A stretch of DNA of 64,000 bases. Source: Chrysogorgia sp. JL179-B06. Lineage: Eukaryota > Cnidaria > Anthozoa > Scleralcyonacea > Chrysogorgiidae. How positions within the stretch are numbered: the stretch's first letter is position 1; the number at the start of each line of letters is the position of its first letter. The DNA lies in contig JAYKKM010000144.1 of the NCBI GenBank assembly GCA_035772405.1, forward strand, positions 2,781,001-2,845,000, given 5' to 3'. Both the position numbers and the translations under genes were made by a program. Under the pieces are notes generated by a model, which was not told the origin of the DNA, searched no databases, and saw only the letters and a program-made list of their open reading frames with translations. Below are positions 1 through 10,674 of this stretch, in pieces.

Positions 1-62
1 TTTTGTACATATCACTACTAGGTGATATTTTGTACATATCACTACTTTGTACATTCACTACT
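1..62. repeat. Short tandem repeat at left edge
   Basis: The motif TTTGTACATATCACTAC and shortened forms recur about three times. It lies directly outside the left TIR of the Harbinger element and does not resemble the gypsy pol sequence on the element's other side. Confidence 0.6.
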
Positions 63-225
63 AGGGACCTTAAGCAAGAGGACGGGAGAGGACGACGGGG
101 ACGTCTGTGCACGAGAAAGACTGGGGCGAGTACCGGGTGACGTCTTGCCAAATGTAAACATTAAGCAAAATTACTTAGCGCAGGACGGGAGGTAAACACA
201 ATAATAAAAAAAGTGTATTACACAA

Positions 226-889
226 ATGGCATCTTTTCGGGATGTTATACCATTACTTATGGATAGTTATACGACAGGTGCCCTTGATGATGACGAATTC
301 GTACTCTTGTATGAAACCTACAAGTCGAAAAACCCGGACTTTCCTTACGATGAACACGGAAAATTTTCTTTGGATGACATGAGTGAGACGGATTGTAAAG
401 CCGAATTTCGGTTTGAGAAACGAGACCTACGACTTTTGGCAGATGTCCTGAAGCTTCCTGATCGGTTCGTCTGCTCGCAGAGAACTGTTTGCGATGGCAT
501 GGAGGGTTTGTGTATTTTACTGCGAAGGCTGGCGTATCCTTGCCGATACAGTGACCTTATTCCTCGATTTGGTCGACCGGTTCCTGTTCTGAGCATGATC
601 TCCAATCAAGTGCTTGATTTTATTTATGAAACGCATGCCCACCGTGTAACTGAATGGAATCCGATATTATTGAATCCTCAATTACTCCGAACATATGCGG
701 ATGCGATTACTATGAAGGGAGCCCCACTCGACAACTGTTTTGGTTTCATCGACGGTACCGTTCGCCCAGTTTGTCGTCCTGGAGAAATGCAGCGAGTGCT
801 CTATAATGGCCACAAAAGGGTACATGCTATTAAATTTCAATCGGTTACTTTGCCATCTGGAATGATAGCACATATGTTTGGACCAGTTG
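226..889 (+). CDS. Harbinger transposase, exon 1 (HARBI1-like)
   Basis: This exon encodes residues 1-221 of a PIF/Harbinger nuclease that cuts and joins the element ends. The N-terminal part carries the helix-turn-helix-like region, and the first catalytic aspartate is in the motif FIDGTVRPV near residue 176. The ATG at 226 is the first in frame. The open frame runs to 915, but a consensus donor (G|GTAAG) at 889/890 joins in phase to an acceptor at 1387/1388, which restores the family motif GPV-EGKRHD. Continuing to 915 would truncate the DDE domain. The spliced product is 358 residues, normal for the family. Confidence 0.85.
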
Positions 890-1327
890 GTAAGATTTTC
901 CATTTTGATTTTTGATGCAATATAATATTTAAATCAGTAACAAAGTTACGTGACATGATCAATATAATACTGTAAATCAAAATAAGAACAATATTATTAA
1001 ATAATTATATTTTAATTATGGTGGCCGACAAGTTAATTATAAAACATACAAAAAATATTACATTTAGGTCTAAATGTCATCAGACTTCATATTTAGTGTT
1101 AGTAACATTACATTATTTTTTTGGTTAATACAGCCATATCATTCTTAACTCAACACCTTAAATTGCACCTTACGGTGTATTATTAATATAATATATCATC
1201 AAATTGACGATTACATCTTAGCTGTGCACCATGGTATGCTATGGGTCATATGGTGGCTACCATGTTTGATGTGCCCTTTGCAATTCAGCCATTGGCTGCA
1301 AGTAAGGACGATTATCCTGATTCTTCT

Positions 1328-1361
<34 letters not shown>

Positions 1362-1387
1362 TTTGTATTTCATGACTTTCTTGACAG

Positions 1388-1800
1388 AAGGGAAGAGGCA
1401 TGATGCAGGGATGCTAGCTGAGTCTAATCTACTTGGCCATCTGGAAAGACATGCATTTTCTCCTACTGGTGAACCAATGTGCTTGTATGGAGATCCAGCA
1501 TATCCCTTGAGAGTGCATCTACAGACCCCATTCAAAAATGCTGTGATGACACAAGAGATGCAGGATTTCAATTCTGCAATGAGTGCTGTCCGTGTGTCCG
1601 TAGAATGGCTTTTTGGCGACATCATCACATATTTCAAGTTCTTAGATTTCAAGAAGAATTTGAGAGTAGGTTTGTCAGCAGTAGGCAAGATGTATATAGT
1701 TAGTGCAATATTAAGGAATAGCCATACCTGTCTGTATCATAACCAAACTTCACATTTCTTTGCCTTAGAACCACCAAATCTTCAAGATTATTTTGTGTAA
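1388..1800 (+). CDS. Harbinger transposase, exon 2
   Basis: The exon follows the acceptor TTCTTGACAG and continues the transposase from residue 222 to the stop TAA at 1798-1800. The second catalytic aspartate is in YGDPAYP (about residue 257) and the catalytic glutamate in SVEWLFG (about 294). All three DDE residues are therefore present and no stop or frameshift is seen. The C-terminus ends LQDYFV. The 498-bp intron (890-1387) contains a (TA)n run at about 1327-1355. Confidence 0.85.
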
Positions 1801-2078
1801 ATTTTCATTTATGTATCAGAAAATACTTTTATTAATAATTTATGACATTGAATAATATGGTAATAATAATAAATATTTTTTTTTAAATAAATATTTGTAT
1901 ATATTAATAATTGATGATATTGAATAATATGGTATAATGGTAATAATGTTAATATTTGTAATTATAATAAAGAAATATATTTGTAAAAAAATAATTTATA
2001 ATTTCAAATTTAACATAATATTGAAATTTTCAACAATGTATGTATTAAAGTGACAACAATCATCATTGAACTGTCTTA
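1801..2078. other. Very AT-rich spacer between convergent Harbinger ORFs
   Basis: This stretch is rich in ATAATAATATT runs and probably holds the 3' UTRs and polyadenylation sites of the two convergent transposon genes. No coding sequence is visible. Confidence 0.6.
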
Positions 2079-2774
2079 CTAAGGAACAAGCTTAGATAAA
2101 ATGGCAAGCATCATTTGGTTTTGCTGCTGCTGTTGTTGCATCATCATAGCCTGCATCTCTTGCTGTTGTTTTTGCTGCTGCAACATAACTTGCATAAACT
2201 CCTGATGTCTTGTATTTTCTCCTTCTTGTTGTTTCTTTTGCATCTCTAATTCTTCTTTCTTTATCTCACTCATCATCTCATTCCTTTCTCTTAAAAATTC
2301 AACCGCCTCGCTCCCTCTTGATCTTTTTCTCTTTCCCTTTTCCAAATGGCGTTTCTGAGTGTCTCCTAATTTTTCCAAAGCCATTGTTCTCATTTCTTCA
2401 GCCTTTTCTCGGTCCGTTTTCTTCTTGTTGTTTTCTTCACAGAGTTCTTTTTTCTGTGTTTCTGCTTCATCTTCTCTTTCAATTAGCTCTTCCAGAGCCT
2501 GTTCCACTTCAGACATATTGGTGTCAATACCACTGGCTTTCTCCTCACTTTTTAATTTTCGTCTCAACTTGTTTGAGAGTAGATTGTACCTATCTCTCAC
2601 AGCTCTTCGGTCCAGGTCAGCCTTGAACTTTACATCCTTCACAACAACAAGTTGTTCAGCAATTTCATGCCAAATTTGACCCCTTTGTGTTGAACTTTTC
2701 TTGTGTTGAAACGGGTTCTGGGTCAAAATTTCCCTGCACATAAGGGTATCGTGTCTCTCAGTCCAGAACATCAC
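2079..2774 (-). CDS. Harbinger Myb/SANT-like accessory protein
   Basis: This 231-residue ORF starts MMFWTERHDTLMCREI, a Myb/SANT-like beginning with the spaced tryptophans typical of the second Harbinger protein, which in known elements binds the ends and carries the transposase to the nucleus. After the DNA-binding part (about residues 1-95) come a long charged coiled coil (about 100-195), a basic stretch (GKRKRSRG) and a glutamine/methionine-rich tail. A possible acceptor (CATTCAACAG on the minus strand) lies about 15 bases upstream of the ATG, so a short 5' exon may exist. The ORF is uninterrupted. Confidence 0.75.
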   Translation of the reverse strand: MMFWTERHDTLMCREILTQNPFQHKKSSTQRGQIWHEIAEQLVVVKDVKFKADLDRRAVRDRYNLLSNKLRRKLKSEEKASGIDTNMSEVEQALEELIEREDEAETQKKELCEENNKKKTDREKAEEMRTMALEKLGDTQKRHLEKGKRKRSRGSEAVEFLRERNEMMSEIKKEELEMQKKQQEGENTRHQEFMQVMLQQQKQQQEMQAMMMQQQQQQNQMMLAILSKLVP

Positions 2775-3494
2775 CTTTTCTCCACTGTTGAATGAAATAA
2801 GATAAACAAATCATGTTTATGAACAGAATTTATGTAACTTACCTATTCTTTTGTAAAAAGTTAAAAACGGGTGAATAAAAGCATTGTATTGTATTCAGCA
2901 GGGCCAAGCCGCAGGTTGAACGAAGTACAGAAACACGCTTGCAGAATATCCTGTTTTTGAAGACTATTTCTTGTCGTTTCTAATTTTTTCAACAGTATTT
3001 ATGGCAAACTATCCAACTGTGCATTGGTTCAAATGGATTTGAGTAAACCAAGCCGAGTAAAAGCACGAGAGAAACTACAGAGCACGTGAGAAACTACAGA
3101 GCACTCGATAACTTTACCGCCATCTTTGTTTATGTTTTTAATATAAAGGCGGTAAAAATAAAAATATAAAAAGGCGGCTGCCGCGAGCGCATGCTCAGAC
3201 AAATTTCATACTTACGCAGGTTTCTCGCGGTCTCTTTTCTCTTTTTCACAGGAAGATGTCATTTTCCACTCGTCTTTAAGGTCTTTTTCTCAAGTATTTC
3301 CTTCAAAAACTGAAAAGTGCTTTCCAGAACTTAACACGACAACAGAGCTAACAAATACGTTTTTCTCAGTTTCACGTTTTGCCAAGACGGGAAAACAATG
3401 AATTTCACGTCTTGTACGCCGAGTGGACGGGAAAGCCTCACATTTGACGCATGCGCAGAATCAATCTACGAAGGAATTTACTTCCGGTAAGACG
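2775..3494. other. Harbinger internal flank, no coding seen
   Basis: The stretch holds the probable promoter region of the Myb-like gene. Small repeats of the terminal sequence (GACGGGAAAA-type words) occur near the right TIR. No exon is recognised. Confidence 0.5.
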
Positions 3495-3530
3495 TCGTCG
3501 TCCTCTCCCGTCCTCTTGCTTAAGGTCCCT

Positions 3531-4689
3531 ATCTCCACATACGCGGACTTCATGCGGATTTCTAGGCTTTGGCGTGACCACCAACCCACTGACCCAATCA
3601 GTGCTTTCATCTGTAACCGGCTCGATTATATTTTTGTCGATGTACTCATCCTGCATCCAGCCACGAATCGAGTTGTTTTCTCAGATGAAACGGTACACGT
3701 CGATAATGTTGTGGTACGGGAGGTACTGTCTCGTCTACATGGATTTTCTGCTCGTGCCCTAACAACTTGCCAATCCCGTGAAATACCTTTGGATGTTTTC
3801 CTTTCAATTCCCGAAGCTTTTGTTGACTTGTTTCTGAAGAATCTTTGTTATTCTTGGATAGTTCCGGTTTGTTTACATTGTCATGCTTGACTGCGTTGAG
3901 ACGCAATATAATTAATCCAAGGTCAGCTGAGGTTTCGCAACTTAGCAACGAAGGTGTTCCATATTTGGCTTGCGCTACATAAAATGTTGCCGCTGCGATT
4001 CTTTTCTTCGTTTCGACTACCGCTTGAAACTTCCCTTTCAACGGTACAATCTCGTCAGAACCATAGGCATAGATTCTTGTCTGCGTGCGTTGTAACTTGA
4101 TAGGCTTGGGTGCGGTCTTGCAAATGTTGTCAAAATGTTCGCTATTGAGAACATTTACCGTCGCTCCCGTGTCAACTAAAAAATCCACCGTCGTTCCCTC
4201 TAGCTTTAATGTAGCAATCGGTGCTGATTTCTTTTTACCCTTCGAAGAGACTGCGAAGCTTGCCTCGTCGCTGCTCGAGCTGTTGTCAGAGGGATCTGGT
4301 TTCGCGGTTACATCTTGGCGGCTATTTTGGTCTTTGTCATGCTTCACTGCATTGACTCGTTTTCGTTGTTGAAAACGTGGTTTGAACTGTGGTTTGAATG
4401 ACTCTTTTCCTTTGCACACTTTCTGGAAATGTCCTTCGCGGTTGCACTTTCGACACTGCTTTCCCTTTGCCGGACAGGGTTTCCCTTTGTGTGGAAATAT
4501 TCCACCACATTTGTAGCATGTCAGCGCTTTGGGTGGTAGTGGATCAATTATTCGTCCATCTTGCCTTTGATAGTTAAGTGTCTCGGCACTCGCTTTTGTT
4601 GATTTCTCTACTTCTTTGGAGTGATGCTCCGATATTTCGAGAGCTCTAGCATAGGATATCAAATCGTCGAGATTTGATTCGTCCTCTGA
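3531..4689 (-). pseudogene. Gypsy pol/gag C-terminal part: zinc knuckle, protease, start of RT
   Basis: The open frame encodes the end of gag with a nucleocapsid zinc knuckle (CYKCGG and CRKCNREGHFQKVC), a retropepsin with the active-site motif FLVDTGATVNVL, and a linker into the RT entry region (EPVTDESTDWVSG, VVTPKPRNPHEVRVCGD). RT is cut off at the Harbinger boundary before the palm motifs. The true frame starts upstream of the first ATG (4662), because gag runs into it across a one-base frameshift near 4690. Confidence 0.82.
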
Positions 4690-5134
4690 AAGCCTTTCTT
4701 CGCAATCGACTTGATCGGCAATGCTCTACTATTTGAGTCCTAATTTCATCGTTTGCATCGTTGAATCCACAGGTTGAACCCAGGTGTCGAAGGCGTGTAT
4801 AGAACTGGTCTATAGTTTCATCGTGCTCTTGTTTGGCTTGCCGAAAAACATATCGCTCATACAGTATGTTTTTCTTCGGGGCGAAGTGTGCCGTCAGTTT
4901 CTCTTCGGCACTTTTGTAATCATCCTCGTCTCCTGTCCCAGATAATGTTGAGAAGATCAATTCCACCTCTGGACCTGCAAGATAGAGTAGCAATGCGCGC
5001 TGTTGCTTTGCTTCTTTGACGTCGAAGGCAATCATACTCCTCTTGAAACGAGTAAGCCAGTCTTTCCATCTTGAAGCTGTGGAACTTGGCTCGGTATGTG
5101 GGCTAAATTGGGAAATACCACTGAAGTCTGCCAT
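4646..5134 (-). pseudogene. Gypsy gag, N-terminal part
   Basis: This frame begins [10 protein letters not shown] just inside the primer-binding site and encodes a capsid-like region ([37 protein letters not shown]) typical of Ty3/gypsy gag. At about 4690 a missing base shifts the frame: codons for [14 protein letters not shown] continue in the neighbouring frame. I infer a disabling mutation rather than programmed frameshifting, because no slippery heptamer is seen. Confidence 0.8.
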
Positions 5135-5166
5135 CGCATGGACTTTCTTTCTATCCTCGTCGCCAA

Positions 5167-5421
5167 TGTTATGTATTAAGAAACTCCACTAGTCTAGTGT
5201 TGGTTGTTACTAAACCATTTGTTTTATTTCACTCTAACTCTCTCACTCTCTTACACGTGTTCTCCCGCTCTTTCTATATACATCACTCTCACGTGTCCTC
5301 ATACGTCACACTCCTCAACCACTCACACTCACTACACTATGGCCACTGGGTGGAGAAGGGAATTGATTGTCAAACTTGTTAAAGCGTAGAGCGCTGCTAA
5401 TTCGCTAACTTCCATGTTACA
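5167..5421 (-). repeat. Gypsy LTR, about 255 bp
   Basis: On the minus strand the repeat starts TGTAACA and ends CATAACA (TG...CA) immediately before the primer-binding site. It carries a TATATAGA-like TATA box near 5272-5280 and an AATAAAA polyadenylation-like word near 5222. It is the 5' LTR of the truncated element. Confidence 0.75.
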
Positions 5422-5615
5422 TAACTTCATTGTGAGGATGACCTTTAAGTTTGAAAAGAAAATACAAAATTACGGCACCTTTGTCACGCCCTTTCCCTTT
5501 ACGTACTTGACTCTCCCCACATCTCATATAGAAATATATTGAATCGAAAGACTTTAATACAAGCAATGTTTGATGTTAAAATCAATTATGTTGTCTTGGT
5601 TTGTTTATGTTTTAG
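5422..5615. other. Intron of DOCK gene, end
   Basis: No feature is visible other than the 3' splice site TGTTTATGTTTTAG directly before exon 1 of this window. Confidence 0.6.
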
Positions 5616-5753
5616 GAGTATGGTGATAATGTGGAAATGCTTGTAGATCTTCAGTACAGTTTAGCCAAGTCCTACTCCAGTACACCTGAACTTCGTAAAA
5701 CATGGCTGGAAAGTATGGCCAAAATACATCAACAGAATGAGAATTATTCCGAG
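5616..5753 (+). CDS. DOCK9-like: DOCK-D exon 1 of window (start of DHR-2)
   Basis: This exon has 46 codons in phase 0 on both sides, from [18 protein letters not shown] to HQQNENYSE. The acceptor is TTTTAG and the donor GTATGT. The sequence corresponds to the first helices of DHR-2 lobe A ([15 protein letters not shown]), which is almost invariant in DOCK9/10/11. No earlier exon is recognisable in the window. Confidence 0.93.
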
Positions 5754-5947
5754 GTATGTACTGACGTTATTACGTAACTTTCTTGGAAATATAGTATTCT
5801 TGAAATTACTCGGAGTAATCAAAGATTATATAAGTGCGTTCGAAGCGAATGTGGTCTTGGACAAAAATAATAAGATTATTTAATGTTTGTATTATCAAAC
5901 ATATTTTGGATGGAAATTATAGAATATCATATGTTGATACTAAAGGT

Positions 5948-6174
5948 GAAGACTAAAAGAGATGACTCAAAAGAACCTTCTTATTTTCAAAAACTAGTCT
6001 AATCCTAATAATAATCCCATTCCTAACCCAACCTTGATCCTAACCTTAAACATAATCCTAACCGTAGTTAATCCTAATTCTAACCTTGATCCTAACCGTA
6101 GCTAACCCTAACTTAACCAAAAATAAAGACCAAACAAAAACAGAAAGGTCCTTTTGAGTCATCCCTTTCAGCCT
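5948..6174. mobile_element. MITE with internal telomere-like repeats
   Basis: The ends are inverted repeats of about 26 bp (GAGATGACTCAAAAGAACC left; the complementary GGTCCTTTTGAGTCATC right). The interior is a degenerate run of CCTAAC/CTAACC words. No coding capacity is seen. Confidence 0.65.
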
Positions 6175-6779
6175 AAACCGATACTACATTAAATGCGTCA
6201 ATTTCATATGTGCTGTTACCATGGTAAGCTAGACCCCCAACAGCGTAAAGCGAATAAGGGTACTTATTCGGGGCAGAATAGCAAGAGAAATAAAGACTAG
6301 AAAATATAAAATTAGGTTTAATGTAAAGCCAATAGATATGTCCAACATGTAAACCTCAAAAAATTATAAATTTATATATATATTTATTTCAAAAGTTTAA
6401 TTTATTTGTAACAATGCAAAAATTCGGATAAACACAGTCGAGAAAAAGGAATTTTCTAAAACATATATTTATCATGTATTAAATTTTTGAGGTTAAAGTT
6501 TGAGATCTATTTAAAATTATCAAATTCTGAAAATTTGATGTCTATACGACTAATATTGAATGTAGCATGGCGTCCCATGTCTAGTAAAATAACGGTTTGA
6601 TAAATTCGAGTTTAAAGTTTTGAAATAACTTTATATTGTCCATTGTATTCTGTTCTATTGTTTTCATTGTTTTCCATTTATTATGTCGCCACATTACCTG
6701 AAAACCACTCTTTGCAATATTTATCCCTTTTTCACTGCACGACTAAAAAATCTAACATCAAGAAACGAAAAAGCAATGA

Positions 6780-7085
6780 TTAAAGGGGCTATGTCACGAT
6801 CTGCCTGGTTACTCAGCTAAGCGTACTTTTTGATTTTTGATTCGGAATCCAAAATCAAAGCGAAGCGAAAGCTAAACGATTTATTCGATTAGTATTTGTT
6901 ATTTTCATGTTGGTGGATTATTTTTGGACGAGTTATAAGTAAAGCGTAATGACAATGTAATGTCTAATCGTGGTGGGAAACGAGAAGGAGCTGGAAGGCC
7001 TAGATTGCCGTGTACTATCTTGAACAAAAAATCAACAAGTACGCTTAGCTGAGTAACCAGGCAAATCGTGACATAGCCACTTTAA
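6780..7085. mobile_element. MITE, about 306 bp, TTAA-flanked
   Basis: Inverted repeats of about 50 bp begin TTAAAGGGGCTATGTCACGA at the left and end in the matching complement, ...CATAGCCACTTTAA, at the right. The TTAA at each end suggests a TTAA target duplication. Confidence 0.75.
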
Positions 7086-7900
7086 TAATGTATAATTTGG
7101 TAGTTTTGAAAATTTGATTTTTTGGAAAAACATTGTCCATGACTACCTTAAAGATGTGAATAGGAATGTCAAGAAATATAAAACAAAGAACAAATAGAAG
7201 AGCTGAAGAATTTGTAAAATAGAAGATGAGAATTTGTAAACCTTTAGGCCACCACGAATTCCACTCTCAACAATCTTTGACATGAAATCAAATCACGAGG
7301 CCCTCGAGTAGTTTCCAGTTCATCGACCGCGAGTGATCTATATATGCAGGGGGGCCGTAAGACAACTTCCGCTTTCAGGGATTTAACCAGTCAAAATGGG
7401 TCGCGGAAGACCCGCAAAGTCGTCAATCGAAAAACACGGCACACGGCAACGCAAGATTAAAAATTGAAATTCGACTAGCGCCAGGAACATGAGATGCACG
7501 CACACGCCAAGTTTGATTTGATTTCATAAACAACTCTGCGATTGGTGGCATTTTGAGTTTTCAAGATGCTACGCTGGCGTGCAAGATGGCCTTTTCTAGA
7601 AAAATGTAAATTTTTCAACCCGATTTATGATAATTAATGATATTAACATAATGTGTTTTGTTCGGGAAATTTAAAAGCACAAGTAAAAGCCGGTTTATTG
7701 GGCTTTCAGAAAATGTACAGTATAGCTTTCGCAACAGTTATGGTTATTTCAAGAGATATCAATAGAACAAAGAGGTGGTTCAATTTTGGATGTTTTTCAG
7801 CCTGTCAGGAAAGAGTTAAAGCTTGTCGACCTACATAAAAAATCTCGATTATGACTCCAATAGTATAACGATCTCCATCGTTGAACGTAATTCGTCTTCA

Positions 7901-8424
7901 TTAAAGTGCCCCTGTGATCAAATTTTTGTTATCCCGAATTTTTACATATTTGTAAAGAGCATGGTGTTCTTACTTAACTTGCCAAATTTCAAGCAATTGC
8001 GAGCATGGGAAGTCGCCTTTTCAGACTGTTTTTATACGAGATTATACGGCCGCCATTACTCGAACATGTTCCGGACGCTTAGGTTGCGATTAGAGGAAGT
8101 GACGTCAAAGACTCAACACGTGGCTAGTTGTGTATGAATATAAAGCTACTTGGGGAAAACTTTGTATTGTAACTTGTCGTCTAATTTCCATAAAGCTTTG
8201 TCATGTGTTGAATCACATACTCTGCTGTGGAATCGCGGGCTTGTCTGGAACAAGTTTTGAGCAATGGCGGGCAAAATTTGGGCGACTTTGGAGGTTAAAT
8301 TTCTTGTGATAGAATGTTTGTTGTTCATTTTTTTGGCAAATGCGAACATTTATTAACCTAAAATGAAGTTATGTACAACAAAAAATACCAGGAAACGTAA
8401 TATTTCGTTGCAGGGGCACTTTAA
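7901..8424. mobile_element. MITE, about 524 bp, TTAA-flanked
   Basis: It starts TTAAAGTGCCCCTG and ends CAGGGGCACTTTAA, with short TIRs, no coding capacity and TTAA at both borders. It shares the first bases of its TIR with the elements at 25466, 31833, 47317 and 55063, suggesting one transposase group. Confidence 0.7.
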
Positions 8425-8439
8425 TAGTAAATAACTAGA

Positions 8440-8610
8440 CATAGTTTGACGTGATTGACGCTACTCTGGCTTTAAAATGTTTTTTGAATCGGTTACTTTA
8501 AAAGTTACTATCCATGACCCAACGTTGCGACACTCCAATCTAGTGTCTTCATCAGTGGTGATCGTTGTAAAGTTAGGATCCCTATTTATACCCCAGCACT
8601 TTAGTAGCGT
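8440..8610 (-). repeat. Retroelement tail with CAACGTTG-type hairpin motif
   Basis: On the minus strand the sequence reads CACTGATGAAGACACTAG followed by GTGTCGCAACGTTGGG. This pattern (GATGAAG...CGAAACGTT) is common at the ends of some animal retroelements, including Penelope-like ones. Assignment to a family is inference. Confidence 0.35.
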
Positions 8611-8928
8611 CAAACTATGTCTGTGCGACTTGATGGAACCTACACGCGCTTGTTAATAAGAGCCCAGAACATATCATGGCGTGAGCAGAAAACGAAAGCT
8701 AAAATATATGATGGTATTCCACCAATTTCAACTATTGTTGCTCAGCAAAGAGCTAGATTTGCAGGCCACTGCTATCGTGCCAAGGACCAAATCATCTCCG
8801 ATGTCATCTTCACGAGGCTGCCATGTCCAACAAGAGGCAGAAGCCCAATCAACTACATTGACTGTGTTGCTAGAGATACCAATCAGATGATAGAAGACCT
8901 TCCTAATCACATGATGGTTGATGGCTAG
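8611..8928 (+). pseudogene. LINE reverse transcriptase C-terminal fragment
   Basis: The open frame (LDGTYTRLLIRAQNISW ... RARFAGHCYRAKD ... RGRSPINYIDCVARDT) matches the C-terminal tail found after the RT domain in LINE proteins abundant in cnidarians. Only about 100 residues remain. The fragment ends at the MITE that starts at 8933. Confidence 0.65.
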
Positions 8929-8932
8929 TTTC

Positions 8933-9081
8933 CACTCAGGGAAATCTTCCACAGGACCGGAACGGACAGGAAAGTTTCCTTTGTGTTAAAGTCGTTAGTT
9001 CCAACCGAGAGCTCACAAGACAAAGAAAACTTCCCTGTCCGTTCCGGTCCTGCGGAAGATTTTCCTGAGTGGAAACTAGCC
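8933..9081. mobile_element. Short foldback MITE
   Basis: The 149-bp palindrome has both ends GGCTAGTTTCCACTCAGG or its complement, with inner arms matching around GACCGGAACGGACAGG. The loop is about 35 bases. There is no coding capacity. Confidence 0.75.
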
Positions 9082-9185
9082 TTTAAGGTTCCTGGCGGCG
9101 CGTTGTGAAATCTGTCTCGGATGCGTCCGCATAGATTGGCTGATTCGAGTGCAGTTAATCCCAAACAATAATGCCGAGATATGTA

Positions 9186-10292
9186 ATCTCAATGCCAAAA
9201 TCTGTTATCACAGTGCAAAAATCTTATTATCACAGTGCAAAAACTTGTTATCACAGTGCAAAAACTTGTTATCACAGTGCAAAAATCTGTTATCACAGTG
9301 CAAAAATCTGTTATCACAATGCAAAAATCTGTTATCACAGTGCAAACATCTGTTATCACAGTGCAAAAATTTGTTATCACAGTGCAAAAATCTGTTATCA
9401 CAGTGCAAAAATCTGTTATCACAATGCAAAAATCTGTTATCACAGTGCAAAAATCTGTTGTCACAGTGCAAAAATCTGTTATCACAGTGCAAAAATCTGT
9501 TATCACAGTGCAAAAACTTGTTATCACAGTGCAAAAACTTGTTATCACAGTGCAAAAACTTGTTATCACAGTGCAAAAATCTGTTATCACAGTGCAAAAA
9601 TCTGTTATCACAGTGCAAAAATCTGTTATCACAGTGCAAAAACTTGTTATCACAATGCAAAAACTTGTTATCACAATGCAAAAACTTGTTATCACAATGC
9701 AAAAACTTGTTTCACAGTGCAAAAATCTGTTATCACAGTGCAAAAACTTGTTATCACAATGCAAAAATGTGTTATCACAGTGCAAAAATCTGTTATCACA
9801 GTGCAAAAACTTGTTATCACAGTGCAAAAATGTGTTATCACAGTGCAAAAATGTGTTATCACAGTGCAAAAATCTGTTTTCACAGTGCAAAAATCTGTTA
9901 TCACAGTGCAAAAACTTGTTATCACAGTGCAAAAATGTGTTATCACAGTGCAAAAATCTGTTTTCACAGTGCAAAAATCTGTTATCACAGTGCAAAAATC
10001 TGTTATCACTGTGCAAAAATCTGTTATCACAGTGCAAAAACTTGTTATCACAGTGCAAAAACTTGTTATCACAGTGCAAAAACTTGTTATCACAGTGCAA
10101 AAACTTGTTATCACAGTGCAAAAATCTGTTATCACAGTACAAAAACCTGTTATCACAGTGCAAAAATCTGTTATCACAGTGCAAAAATCTGTTATCACAG
10201 TGCAAAAATCTGTTATCACAGTGCAAAAATTTGTTATCACAGTGCAAAAATCTGTTGTCACAGTGCAAAAATCTGTTATCACAGTGCAAAAA
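9186..10292. repeat. 21-bp satellite array A1 (about 53 copies)
   Basis: The unit is 21 bp with core TTATCACAGTGCAAAAA followed by a variable TCTG/CTTG/TGTG. Because 21 is divisible by three and the unit lacks stops in several frames, long repetitive open frames appear on both strands. They are artefacts. Variants cluster in patches (CTTG near 9520-9560 and 9640-9710; TGTG near 9770-9950), as expected from local unequal exchange. Confidence 0.93.
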
Positions 10293-10439
10293 CATATCGA
10301 GATAGAGAAAGACTGTGTGTACTGAACTTGTCAAGCGAAAACTTGTCATTTTGTGCCGTACAGACAAGCAAATTTAAATTTAAGTTTGAATTAATATTGT
10401 CTCGAACATTTTCCTGTATATTATTAATAAGTAATAGTA

Positions 10440-10587
10440 TGATTTCTCGTGCAATTTGAAAAAAACGCGCACTCATGAGTTTTTCAAAGACCCCAAATAT
10501 TACTCGTCTTTCGGACTCGTGCTATTTTGAAATCTTTGAAAAACTCATTTGTGCGTGCTTTTTCTAAATTGCACTCAAAATCATGCT
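10440..10587. mobile_element. Foldback MITE, about 148 bp
   Basis: Left arm words TGATTTCTCGTGCAATTT and GAGTTTTTCAAAGA recur as complement at 10530-10587. The centre is near 10512. It has no coding capacity. Confidence 0.6.
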
Positions 10588-10674
10588 ATTACCTATAAAA
10601 ATACAACGTTCCTTCAACTGTTTTTAAGTTGGAACTCTATTTAGTATTAATTGTTTTTTGTGTGACTTTTCTAG

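Larger units (their letters stand above)
63..3530 (+). mobile_element. PIF/Harbinger DNA transposon, apparently complete
   Basis: The two ends are near-perfect inverted repeats of about 36 bp (63-98 and 3495-3530) starting AGGGACCTTAAGCAAGAGG. Inside are the two genes usual for this superfamily: a plus-strand DDE transposase in two exons and a minus-strand Myb/SANT-like coiled-coil protein, convergently arranged. No clear 3-bp target duplication is visible. The right flank is gypsy pol sequence read on the minus strand, but the left flank is not, so the left side was rearranged after insertion or insertion occurred at a pre-existing junction. Both ORFs being open suggests recent activity. Confidence 0.88.
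3531..5421 (-). mobile_element. Ty3/gypsy-like LTR retrotransposon, truncated
   Basis: Read on the minus strand the order is LTR (5421-5167), primer-binding site beginning TGGCGACGAGGATAG (5165-5151), gag, zinc knuckle, aspartic protease and the very start of reverse transcriptase. It then stops at 3531, where the Harbinger TIR begins. The rest of pol and the second LTR are not in the window. Confidence 0.85.
5754..10674 (+). other. DOCK intron 1 (4.9 kb)
   Basis: The intron is filled by MITEs (5948-6174, 6780-7085, 7901-8424, 8933-9081, 10440-10587), a LINE tail and the 21-bp satellite, listed separately. The stretches 6175-6779 and 7086-7900 are AT-rich with no recognisable gene. A 23-codon ORF starting MGRGRPAKSS at 7396 is too short to call. 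Confidence 0.6.

Noticed and set aside
3423..3890. 155-codon plus-strand ORF
   Set aside because: It is the antisense of the gypsy protease/RT frame and crosses the Harbinger TIR.
5997..6120. Internal telomere or fusion site
   Set aside because: Units are degenerate and lie strictly between MITE terminal repeats.
7395..7466. Small ORF beginning MGRGRPAKSS
   Set aside because: Only 23 codons with an AT-hook-like word and no continuation found; likely chance or transposon debris.
9149..10459. Very long repetitive ORFs on both strands (up to 436 codons)
   Set aside because: They come from a 21-bp tandem repeat without stops, appear in overlapping frames on both strands and have no other protein features.
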